Origin: Periplaneta americana
Lineage: Eukaryota; Arthropoda; Insecta; Blattodea; Blattidae
Assembly: GCF_040183065.1 (NCBI RefSeq)
Contig: NC_091121.1
Span: forward strand, 62,466,287 to 62,530,286
Direction of reading: 5' to 3'
DNA: 64,000 nucleotides
Each line of letters begins with the position of its first letter. Within the stretch, counting starts at the first letter, position 1. Shown piece after piece: positions 54,731 through 64,000 of this stretch. The notes beneath the pieces were generated by a model. That model was not told where the DNA came from. It saw only the letters and a list, made by a program, of their open reading frames with translations, and searched no databases. A program made the translations under genes and the position numbers.

Positions 54731-57700
54731 ATGGTGACTGGCATTTCTGTGGGACAGAATTCTTCTGATGACGAAGAGGTGATTGTGAAGAGGAGATCTA
54801 TCAGAAAAAATGTCGTGGATAGTGATGATGAGACTTCTAGCATCAGTGAAAACTCAAGTGCAGTTGTAAAAGAGCCTCGTGTACTTGAGAGTGATTCTGA
54901 ATCTCTTTTCGTATTTTCTGAGGGTGGCAAGACTCTTTCCAGAACACCCTTGCATTCAGCCGAACCTGAAATTCCTAAATCAGAGACTGATGGAAACAAG
55001 AAAAAAAGGTGGAAGATTTTAATGGATAGTGATTGCAGCTCGGATGAGGAACCTCGTATAAATGACTATGAAGTACTTGACGATACGCAGGTGAAAGGTG
55101 CCTTGTATGATGAAAAGGTGTCTGAAGATGAGGTGCCAAGATACAATTCTGAACAGAGTTCTAAGTCACACTTCACCTTATCACAGAACAGAGATCTGTA
55201 TGATGCAGAAGGTTCTGAAGATGAGGTGCCAAGTTACAATTCTGAACAGAGTTCTAAGTCACACTTCAACTTGTCACAGAACAATGATTTGTATGATGCA
55301 GAAGGTTCTGAAGATGATGCTCCTACTAAAAGCAAGCCGAAAGTTAGTTCAAAGCGCAGGTCACAGACTGAAAGAAAGAGTAAGGTGAGTATCCTAGAAA
55401 AAGTGATGGACTTTAATCCACATTTAAGTATGTTTATGTCATTATAAAGACTTTGCTTCATCTGTATGTAACAACTTTAGAACTTTAGATCAGATGGGTT
55501 GCAAGGGGCAGTGAAATGCATTCCATAACCTCTCCTACTCAAATCCCATTCTCACCTCCACATTGTGCAAGATTCTTTTCTGGTATAACTGTTACATAAA
55601 AATGAAGGAAATATCTTTTCAGCATGCGGACCAGTCATGGCATACATAAGTGTCCTCTAAGTGGTGAAGCAGGGATATGGTCAGTGGAGTTGTCTGTCAG
55701 TCTTCCATGCTAGGTCATAATGGACCTTCTAACCAATGGCATAACTGCCATAACATAAAAATGTGGTGCCTACATTAAAACTGTTACACTTTTTTACTAC
55801 AGCACTCTCCTATATTGGAAAACAAGAGAATTGATGACTTTATTGCTAAGAACACAGCATTAGTTAACAACTTTAGATCAATTAATATTTGAGGAAAAAA
55901 ATTCGCTCCGGCACCAGGGATCGAACCCGGGTCCTTGGTTCTATGTACCAAGCGCTCTGACCACTGAGCTACGCCGAATTCAATCTACAGCACCGGATCG
56001 AATCTTTCTCCTTTGAATTTGAATTTTTCTCCTCAAATATTAATTGTCAATATTACATATATTATTCTGTAGGACAAATTAATTAATCTATAATATAACT
56101 TTAGATTAGATAAATTGGACGTCATCAGTTTTTAACCCAGGACTCTCAGCTCGTTGTGCTGAGTACTCTTACCAACTGAGCTATGCCAGGACCCTAGCCA
56201 CAGCTCTGACCCGCACTCTCCTCCTTTTAGTATCTTCTAAGGTCTACTCCTGCATTCAGACAGATGTCATATTTACTGGAGCACATATTTAAATGACTTT
56301 GTAGCCATTTCAACAACATGTATGATTTGAGGCTTTCTCGGCGTTGGTTCGCTAATATGTTTTCGCGGGATATCAGCCGAGTTAAGATTTTGGAATGCTC
56401 CAAGCTTTCGACTGCTATCTCTGCAGCCATCTTCAGGAACCTGAGGCTGTATTACCCGGAAAAATCTGCAGTGGCGCAACACAGCATAGAAAAAGGAGCA
56501 TAAAATACTGTTTGACCACACCAAGGTCATTAACAAATCAAGCCACTACTGGGATCGTACAATCAAGGAGGCCATAGAGATCAAGCTGGAGAAAAACAAC
56601 TTTAACAGAGACAGTGGACTCCAGCTCAGTCAGGCATGGACACCGGCCTTAGACCAACTCAGGCCCTCTTACAATCAAGGTCATGAAGATCACGGACCGA
56701 GGACGGCAACCGATTCCAACCGGCGGAACAGGGCTCGCCGCCCGCCAAACTTCACGCAGTAATCCCGGGAGGGGCGGAGCTTACGAGCGATGACAATTCC
56801 CGGCCCCGGATTGGCCGATCCGCCAACCAATCCCGTTTCACCTGAGACAGCCACATCTATATAACCTTTCGACTTTCTGTTCGGACATCACTTCCCTGAA
56901 GATGGCTGCAGAGATAGCAGTCGAAAGCTTGGAGCATTCCAAAATCTTAACTCGGCTGATATCCCGCGAAAACATATTAGCGATTTCAACAACAGTTTGT
57001 TATACTGTTAACACACATATATTTTCTTATAATTGAATATTGTGTAATACATTACTTATGCAGTCATCACAAATATACTATTATTGGAGAAAAATTCGTT
57101 TCGGCACCATGAATCGAACCCAGGATTCCTCAGCTTGGCGTGCTGAGTGTTCTTACCAATTAGCATAGAATAAAATAGAGTGGCCCATCCATACTACACA
57201 ACATTAGACAGCTGAAGCTAGCGCCAATGCGCACACCGCCATCTTGATACAACCCAGCCCAGCATAAATAATACTGTACATATCAAATACGCTTATTGCA
57301 GTTTTATGCAACATAAATCTTTTTATGGAGTAACAATCAAAATTTAACTTCCTAAGAAAATAAACAAAAGTTCAGCTTCATTAATCCATGTTTTGCACCA
57401 AGAAATAACCAAAGCAGCTACACTTAGATGAACAAATTATCAAACACTATCAATTTGTAGGGGTCGGGTATCTTTGAACACCAGTGTATGTACGAGTTTA
57501 TATGACAGCTCCAGTGTTCAGACAACTGCTAGTCAGAAGGACAACTTATCTGGGATCTAGTTAATTATCACATTTTAGACCAGAGGTCAACATTGGCAAC
57601 TCTTTGATACAGAAGCTACGACTCACGCAGTATATTCTTCCATGAATATCTCGCTTTCGGAAACATTCTTGGGCGAATATACGACCCCACGCATCACGAT

Positions 57701-60700
57701 AAGACAGATCAGAGTTGTATTTTGTTTTTAGTATAGGCTACTCATCCTGCTAATCACTTTTGTTGATATAAATAAGACATGCTCCGATATATCAATTCAA
57801 GCCATAGAAGAGCTATACACATTTATTGGCGTGTGATGGAAAACATTGAAATATTTTGATTAAATACAGTGCTAATTTATAGCCCATAACTGATTTCTAT
57901 AAAATCTCAATAATCGAATGTTATGGAATATGTGAACATCACTGGTCACCAGTTAGAAATAATAGTTTGGGTCTGAAAATGAAGATTTGTGCTCGGTACA
58001 TTACAGATTGTACTATGCCTTTTGATCGTAATGTTCGGATTAATTCCGGTTTTGTTCCAATATAACTTTGCTGACAGAGATGATTCTCGGACATATTATA
58101 TATTCTTGTCAATAAAAATATTTGATGCCATACAGCCAGTCTAGTCACAAATGTGCCCACTAGAAAGTGCCACTTTTTCATTCGTAGTGTGCATTTGCTG
58201 TTGGTATATCTGGTGAGTTGGCATCCTGTTGGCATAGAATAAATGAGCAAAATACCACGCAGATGTTCAGCTCTGCTACAAAGAAGAAAAGTAGCTGCCT
58301 GATTTGAGATTAGGAATACTGTGATTCAAAGATACATAACATGACTGAAAACCATCCCTGTCAGTTACTTATGATTCTGTATATTATAACACTAATATGA
58401 CTGTTAAATGCCGATATTCATAACTAGAAAAGTAATATTAAAAATTATTACAGTTTACATGCAGCTATTTTGTACAGTACATTCAAAATCAATTACATGT
58501 ATTTACTTAAAATGTACAAAGAAAAATGTCTTACATTTAGTGTTATGAATAATGCCTGATGTGCAAGCCAGAAAACGAAAATTCATCTTATTTGGGTGTA
58601 TTTAAATGATTTTATTTAAGAAAATAAGCTACAAACAGTAATATCATTTGAAATTGACAAACGAACTGAATTGTTGTGAAATGCATAAACATATAATGCG
58701 AAAATTTGTTTCAACTTCGTGACACACAAATTTACTCCATTTTACATTATAGTCATTATTAAGAAACCTTGATTGAAGATTGTCTCCATGTATTTTCTTT
58801 CCATGTGATGTATTCCTTAATTTCTACGTATAAATCTTACCTAGTTTCAAGATTTCTATTGTTTTACAGTCTAATGCAGTGCAGCAGATTCACAGTGAAA
58901 CACAGCGGTTGGTTAGGGAGTCACGCGTATCTCTTCCATATCACAAACCACGACAACGCAGCCTTACAGAATTCTTGCAACGTCGAAGTACAACACCAAG
59001 TACTACATCACTCAAGATGTCCTCAGAGGACCTTCGTCGAGTTTGGTAGGTGGTTTGGTAGTTCTGTTTTTTGCCATCTACACAATTTTGGAGAGATTAT
59101 ACAAGCATAATATTTATTTTACATTATTCTGCAATTTGAGTGACTAATAGTCTTAGAGAAATTTCAAACTGTGAGTATACACAGAGTAGATTTTTATCTG
59201 AAAATGTATTCAACATTTTCCTTTGTTTGGCAAAATTAGAATGATATTTGTTTTTTTAAGGGGGGAAATGTGTAATTTGTATAGTTATTAATAATAGAAG
59301 GTAAGTGATTTTTTGTATATGTTACAGGAAGCAACTAGAGGAAAAAGAAAAGGAAGTTGAAGAATTTTATAAGTCTGAATCAGATGAATCAGATAATGAT
59401 GGCGACACTACTAAGAATGAAAGCTATAATGGTTTTCCATATAGTGACGCCACTAAACCTGATAATGAAACCACTAGTAATAATGACCACTTTGTTATAA
59501 ATGAAGAAAACAATAATCCTAGTACAAATGTAAATGAAAGAAGCATTAGTCCTAATAAAGATGTAAATGAAAGAAGTATTAGTCCTAATAAAGATGGAAA
59601 TGAAAGAAGTATTAGTCCTAATAAAGATGGAAATGAAAGAAGTATTAGTCCTAATAAAGATGGAAATGAAAGCAATAGTTCTAATAATGATACCAGTGAA
59701 GAAAATGTTTCTAGTAATGATGTCAATGAAAGAAGCAGTATTCATGATAAAGATGATGGAAGTAACCAGAGCCCTAGTAATGTTGCCAGTGAAAGTAAAA
59801 ATCCTACTGAAGATGTTCTTGTTTCTAGTAGTGGTACCAACATTTTAATTAGTGATACAGGTGTGTGTAGTGTTGACATATCTCGTGAAGTAAGCAACAG
59901 TCTTCCATTGAGAGATACAGCTGTACATAATAGTGAAACCGATATTTCAGCAAGTGATATTACCAGAATTAGCAGTGAGATTGGTGATTCAAACAGTGTT
60001 TCATATGCATTTAAAACTCCCAGGAGTGTTTCGAACGTTAATGTGGAGGATAGCAACTGTGCAACTGAACTGGCAGACAGTTGTGACTTCCATTTGCATT
60101 ACAGTGAATCAGAGAGTATGGACAGTTGCCCCAACATTTTGGCTCGCTCTTCTTTTCATGACGATGAGAGTAATGCAATGGACATTCGTCTGGAGAGATT
60201 ATCCTCCCAGGAGACGACTGAAAACAGGAATGTCACAAATGTAGAGACATCCTCAGAGAGAGAAGAAGCAAACACAGAAGATCTGCACCTTCATTATACA
60301 GAGACCCAAGATGAGGAATCCTCCCCCATGGTTCAAGTTTGTGACAAAGTAGATAATTGTGAAGAGCACAAGGAGCAGAAAAAGGAACCATGGTGGGAGA
60401 ATCTACAGCCACCATCCCCAGAAGATGATGAAGATGAGAAGGAAATAATATTGCAACCACCATCAACGGAAAAGGAATATGAAACTAAGACTAAAACAGT
60501 GTTGCAGCGTTTGGCACGCAGGACACTTCCTGGTCTGGGTGACATCACAAAGATAAAGCCTCGTCTCAGTGGTGGTCCCAATGAGGTGATTGAGCTAGAT
60601 GATGAAGAGACTGGACGTGGAGGAGTGGTGAAGTTGGTCGAGCGCTTCTTGAAGCATTCTGCAGCAAAGCGACCTGTTGAGAAGAAGCATCCTGTAGAAA

Positions 60701-60704
60701 TTGG
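54731..60704 (+). CDS. CLSPN: Claspin, first three coding exons (5' partial gene)
   Basis: Claspin (Mrc1 in yeast) travels with the replication fork and, once phosphorylated, lets ATR activate CHK1. Exons: 54731-55384, 58870-59045, 59328-60704, with matching phases (0, then 2); the last ends at donor ttgg|gtacag and the gene continues beyond the window. About 735 residues are present. Diagnostic matches: SSDDEEVIVKRRS...VVDSDDE at the N-terminus; QQIHSETQRLVRESRVSLPY with SLTEFLQRR (human [28 protein letters not shown]); and ITKIKPRLSGG, VIELDDEE, VKLVERFLKHSAAKRP (human IKPRLGADEDSFVILE, LKQRFWKHANPAAKP). Highly acidic, Ser-rich and disordered. It contains two coding tandem repeats (55121-55320 and 59533-59664). 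The CHK1-binding motifs lie in exons outside the window. An acceptor 35 nt before the ATG suggests a 5' UTR intron. Confidence 0.93.
55121..55320 (+). repeat. CLSPN: In-frame 93-bp tandem repeat in Claspin exon 1
   Basis: Unit of 31 codons (SEDEVP.YNSEQSSKSHF, then LSQN.DLYDAEG) in two full copies starting at 55121 and 55214, and the first codons of a third at 55307. The copies are nearly identical in DNA, so the expansion is recent. Confidence 0.92.
55879..56046 (-). mobile_element. tRNA-like core inside terminal inverted repeats
   Basis: Ends caattaatatttgagga and tcctcaaatattaattg are inverted repeats. Between them, on the minus strand, is a tRNA-like sequence with A-box tagctcagtggtcagagcg and B-box ggttcgatccc. 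Parts of the acceptor stem are still pairable (CGGCG with TGCCG). Claspin intron 1. Confidence 0.8.
56096..56215 (-). mobile_element. tRNA-like element, diverged
   Basis: The minus strand has an A-box-like catagctcagttggtaagag and a B-box-like cctgggttaaaaactg. Arms are not resolved. Claspin intron 1. Confidence 0.55.
56395..56440 (-). ncRNA. Hammerhead-like ribozyme core (inverted terminus)
   Basis: Minus-strand copy of the motif at 56892-56938. It has the same core, stem II and stem III, but the 5' strand of stem I differs, so stem I pairing is weaker. Confidence 0.45.
56892..56938 (+). ncRNA. Hammerhead-like ribozyme core
   Basis: CTGAAGA at 56898-56904, then T, stem II GGCTGC/GCAGTC with a 7-nt loop, then GAAAGCTT (56925-56932). 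After GAA, the self-complementary AGCT gives a 2-bp stem III and the next T the cleavage-site position. Stem I pairs CTTCC with GGAG, including one G-U. Confidence 0.55.
57080..57178 (-). mobile_element. tRNA-like element, diverged
   Basis: ggagaaaaattcgtttcggc followed by accatgaatcgaaccc gives a minus-strand B-box, with a degenerate A-box near 57160. Related to 55879-56046 by the gagaaaaattcg end. Claspin intron 1. Confidence 0.6.
57179..58869. other. Claspin intron 1, distal part
   Basis: No exon or recognisable element. The reading of exon 1 joined directly to the exon at 58870 aligns well with human Claspin, so no further coding exon is needed here. Confidence 0.5.
59533..59664 (+). repeat. 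CLSPN: In-frame 33-bp tandem repeat in Claspin exon 3
   Basis: Four copies of an 11-codon unit encoding NERSISPNKDG (V at the end of the first copy). DNA copies are almost identical. Each unit carries a Ser-Pro pair. Confidence 0.95.
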
Positions 60705-60904
60705 GTACAGTTTTCACTTTTGGTGCAATGTTTTTCTCTTTTGGTAATATAGCTGGCACATTTTGGCATAACCCATCTCGTTAGTATAGGCTGTGGTGGC
60801 AGAGCTAGATCTGGTAGGCGTCCTCTATACGCAGCAACATGAGCAGGTGCTTTCAAGGAGACCTTTAATAAAAGTTAATGTTTATGTAAATGTAATTAAT
60901 TCTA

Positions 60905-63140
60905 TTCAGAAATTTGAAAGAAGGAATTAGGAATGCCAAACACTGTCACGCCCTGAGTCTCGTCGACCCGTCCATTCCCCCGCGGTGTCTTTGCAATAAC
61001 TTACATGATATGGGAGTAGGGAAGAAAGCATCAGAAGCTGAAGTTATAAACATACCACTTGATAAACTCAATGACTACTTTACCTCACCTCCCACTATAT
61101 GACCTGAAAAACAGTCAAAACTAAATACAATTAATACTCTCCTAGCTAATCCTCCTCCTCGCGAAAAATTTTTCTTCTCGCACATTACTGATTCTGAAGT
61201 AAGAAGGGCTCTTAAAAGCATTAAATCTAAAGCACAAGGCACTGATAACATAAGCATAGTCTTTATCAATAAGTTTGTCGATGTCGTGCTTCCTGTAATA
61301 ACCCATATTTTCAATTCTTCAATTATCACGTCTGTTTATCCACAACTCTGGAAAACAGCTTTGGTACGCCCACCTAAAGTAAATTCACCTACTTTTGCAA
61401 AAGACTATAGGCCAATCTCCATTCTTCCCGTTTTATCTAAAGCCCTGGAATGCATCATTCATAAGCAGTTGTCAGACTACCTAATAGAATTTAATCTTTT
61501 AGACCCTTTACAGTCAGGATTCAGAAATGGCCATAGCACTTCTACTGCTTTGTTGAATGTTACTGAGGACATACGCGCAGCCATGGATAAATGACAGGCT
61601 ACTGTACTAGTTTTATTGGACTATAGCAAAGGCTTTGATTCTGTTGACTTTGATCTACTATTGACTAAACTACAAACCCTACTCCTTTCTGATAGTGCTA
61701 TCACCTGGATGTACTCCTTACCTTACTGGCCACCAGCAGCGTGTCATATCTAATAATCGTTTCTCATCCTGGCGTACTGTAGACACAGGAGTTCCTCAGG
61801 GATCAGTATTAGGCCCCTTGCTCTTCTTTATTTATATAAATGGAATGTCTAAATCATTTAAGCACTGCAGATATCAAATATATGCAGACGACGTTCAATT
61901 GTATGTTTCAGCCCGTCCTTTTTTTATTTATTTTATTAGGTTATTTTATGACGCTGTATCAACATCTAGGTTATTTAGCGTCTGAATGATATGAAGGTGA
62001 TAATGCCGGTGAAATGAGTCCGGGGTCCAGCACCGGAAGTTACCCAGCATTTGCTCGTATTGGGTTGAGGAAAAACCCCGGAAAAAACCTCAACCAGGTA
62101 ACTTGCCCCGACCGGGATTCGAACACGGGCCACCTGGTTTCGCAGCCAGACGCACTGACCGTTACTCCACAGGTGTGGACTCAGCCCGTCCTGATGCACT
62201 AAATGATAGCATTAATAGTCTTAATGAAGATCTTGATTCCATCTCTTCCTGGTCTCAACAATTTGGTCTTAACCTAAAAGCATTTAAATCACAGGCTATT
62301 CTGTTCGCGAACCGTAGATTAATTCCTGAAGTCAATGACCTGAATATTCCACCTGTGAAACTGAATAAAACAATCATCCCGTTTAGCCCTACCGTAAAAA
62401 ATCTTGGAGTGCATTTCGAATCTAATCTCAATTGGGATACGCATATTAAATATACATATAAGAAGGCATTCTCTATTCTCCATTCACTAAAAAGATTGTA
62501 TCATTATCCATCTAAATGAAAACAGACGCTGGTACAGACACTCATTCTACCTCACTTCGATTATTGCGACGTTTTGTTCAGTGATCTCAGGATTGATTCC
62601 GCTCAGAAACTACAGTGTGTTCATAACGCGTGCATCCGCTTCATTTGTAATGTTCGATACTATGATCATATCTCACCTTCTTTCGAGAAGTTCTCATGGC
62701 TTAGGTTACATGAGAGGAGAAATCTGCACTCACTTTCTCTCTTATATCGAATTATGTACACTTCATCCCCCTATTATTTATTCGCTCGTTTTCATACTCT
62801 CTCTTTCTATCATAATATTAATACTCAATCACAACGTGATAACACGCTAGAAATTCCACTTCACACATCATCTCTGTATTCCTCATCTTTCACTGTTGCT
62901 ACCTCTCGTCACTGGAACTCTCTGCCGCCTGAAGTCAAGGGCTGCCGAACATTGAAATCTTTCAAATCCAAGTTAGAAAATTATCTTATGACGAGTTGCA
63001 AACTAACTTACTATTATGACAAGTGTTGTATTTCATGTTTCCACGTATTCACATTTTTTTTTTTTTATGTTCTAGTGATATTTAACTTATTTTATATTTT
63101 TGTTTTCATATTTTCCGATAGTGGTTTATCTCTAATGTGA
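60905..63140 (+). mobile_element. LINE remnant, CR1/Jockey-like, interrupted by a SINE
   Basis: In Claspin intron 3. RT pieces read LWKTALVRPPKVNSPTFAKD, YRPISILPVLSKALECIIHK, QSGFRNGHSTSTALLNVTED, a degenerate motif A (LLDYSKGFDSVDFD) and [20 protein letters not shown], then IYADD. After the SINE come FGLNLKAFKSQAILF, LGVHFESNLNWDTHI and the C-terminal FTVATSRHWNSLPPEVKGC. At least three stops or frameshifts break the frame (for example tga after AAMDK at about 61594). The endonuclease is missing, so it is 5'-truncated. Confidence 0.85.
61920..62180 (-). mobile_element. Complete tRNA-headed SINE with 12-bp target duplication, inside a LINE
   Basis: TCAGCCCGTCCT is repeated at 61908-61919 and 62181-62192. 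The SINE is in minus orientation, with its tRNA head next to 62180 (B-box complement gggattcgaacacggg) and its A-rich tail at 61920-61940. Same family as 25881-26136. It splits the LINE codons just after the YADD region. Confidence 0.96.
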
Positions 63141-63149
63141 TAAGTTGAG

Positions 63150-63336
63150 CTATATTTATTTATTTATTTAAATTCAAATATACAGAATAAAGAAATATAA
63201 TTACAAAAGAAACAAAGAGAAATACAAATAAAATAATACAAGCAATATAAAAAGAAGATACAGTAGTATTAACAAAATTTGAGACCGAATGAGCAGTGCT
63301 CGTGCTCGGTCGCAGTTCAGATATAATATTAAAATA

Positions 63337-63386
<50 letters not shown>

Positions 63387-64000
63387 TAAATAAGTAAAAT
63401 AAAATAGGAACTAAAATATAATTACAGCGGCAATGGAATTATATAATATAATATTAACACTAGAGAAGAATAATATCGCACGTGAAAAGTAGGACTAATA
63501 TATATTTCAAAATTATAGAATACAAATATAATATAGGTTGATTAATTCATACACATAGGCTATAAATTTATTTAATCAAATTGAAGATATTAACACGTTT
63601 CTAATTTTCTTGTTATATGTTATTGGGTTACATGTTAGAAGTTCTGGGTGTAATTTAGTTAAAGCATTGTACAACCGAGGGCCAAAATTTATGCTATGCT
63701 TTAGACCAGCAGATGTGAGACATTTAGGTTCTACTAATGTTGAATTAATATTTCGTCTTGTGTCATAATTGTGTGTCTGTAATACAAACTTATTACGATT
63801 TTTATGATAAAATTTTAACAGCGTATACTTATAAATTTGTTCAATATTAAATACATTAAATTCAGAATAAATTAATTTAGTTGGATAATCGAAACATATA
63901 TATAATCATATAATATATATATATATATAATCATAATTTTCCTTACTGTGTATACTTAAAAATATTGTATTCATTGTATGCTTGGTACTGCACTATTTTA
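63150..64000 (-). mobile_element. LINE 3' end on the minus strand, runs off the window
   Basis: The minus strand from about 63893 encodes YPTKLIYSEFNVFNIEQIYK, then THNYDTRRNINSTLVEPKCL, TSAGLKHSINFGPRLYNALT and KLHPELLTCNPITYNKKIRN, ending at a stop near 63570. This is the conserved C-terminus of a LINE family, and the frame is open. The 3' UTR includes a (TTA)n tract and the element ends in an (AATA)n run near 63150, tail-to-tail with the preceding LINE. Confidence 0.8.
63337..63382. repeat. (AAT)n microsatellite
   Basis: About 15 AAT units within the 3' UTR of the minus-strand LINE. Confidence 0.95.

Larger units (their letters stand above)
56340..56990 (+). mobile_element. Penelope-like element remnant with inverted termini
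   Basis: The plus strand at about 56505-56762 encodes HYWDRTIKEAIEIKLEKNNF followed by NRDSGLQLSQAWTPAL, the conserved C-terminal block that follows the GIY-YIG domain in Penelope-like elements. The plus-strand terminus (56892-56990) is repeated in inverted orientation at 56345-56440. Both termini hold a hammerhead-like core. Fossil; RT and most of the endonuclease are missing. Claspin intron 1. Confidence 0.8.

Noticed and set aside
55801-55870. Possible extra Claspin exon after acceptor tttttactacag (HSPILENKRIDDFIAKN)
   Set aside because: No good donor follows before the stop, the phase would not fit the exon at 58870, and exon 1 joined directly to 58870 already aligns with human Claspin.
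59389-59745. Minus-strand ORFs over the Claspin repeat (Ile/Phe/Ser-rich)
   Set aside because: They are antisense shadows of the 33-bp tandem repeat in Claspin exon 3.
1-64000. Retrovirus-like, LTR, Polinton or toxin genes
   Set aside because: I looked for gag/pol/env-type blocks, paired long terminal repeats and integrase motifs and recognised none.
1-64000. CRISPR array or bacterial operon structure
   Set aside because: No regularly spaced direct repeats of that kind; the window is clearly eukaryotic, with spliced animal genes.

Overview
This is an animal (insect) genomic window: AT-rich, intron-rich and crowded with retroposons and DNA transposons. The recurrent tRNA-headed SINE (complete copies at 25881-26136, 53209-53457 and 61920-62180) and the LINE whose C-terminus reads [16 protein letters not shown] look like families I associate with Blattodea, probably a large cockroach such as Periplaneta. 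That species call is inference from repeat recognition, not from a search.

Host genes, left to right: (1) the last coding exon of the recombinase RAD51 (828-951, +); (2) an intronless coding block for a protein with four U1-type C2H2 fingers (12159-13229, -); (3) a complete 13-exon dipeptidyl peptidase 3 gene, DPP3 (17847-40272, +, 717 aa), with the M49 zinc motifs HELLGH and EECRAE; (4) a complete 5-exon lysophospholipase-like / acyl-protein thioesterase gene, LYPLAL1-like (48762 down to 42615, -, 235 aa); (5) the first three coding exons of Claspin, the checkpoint and fork protein (54731-60704, +, continuing beyond the window). RAD51 and Claspin both serve replication-fork protection, but nothing here shows co-regulation.

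Most of the remaining sequence is mobile DNA, much of it nested in introns. There are two hAT remnants with perfect 8-bp target duplications, pogo/Tigger-like elements with TA duplications, mariner remnants, fold-back elements, tRNA-headed SINEs, several LINE families, and Penelope-like element (PLE) remnants. The youngest large insertion is a LINE (49238-51785) with an 11-bp target duplication, a 732-codon endonuclease/RT frame and a 5' inversion typical of twin priming.

The most interesting structure is a set of four dispersed head-to-head inverted repeats (7.46-7.77, 8.33-9.89, 53.96-54.18 and 56.34-56.99 kb). Two carry PLE coding remnants, one of them with a GIY-YIG domain. All four carry a hammerhead-ribozyme-like core (CTGANGA, a stem-loop, then GAAA and a short, usually self-complementary stem III). 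The stem sequences differ between loci while the core is kept. A second theme is a group of short elements in which a tRNA-like pol III promoter sits inside terminal inverted repeats (6.45, 23.55 and 55.88 kb, with looser relatives).
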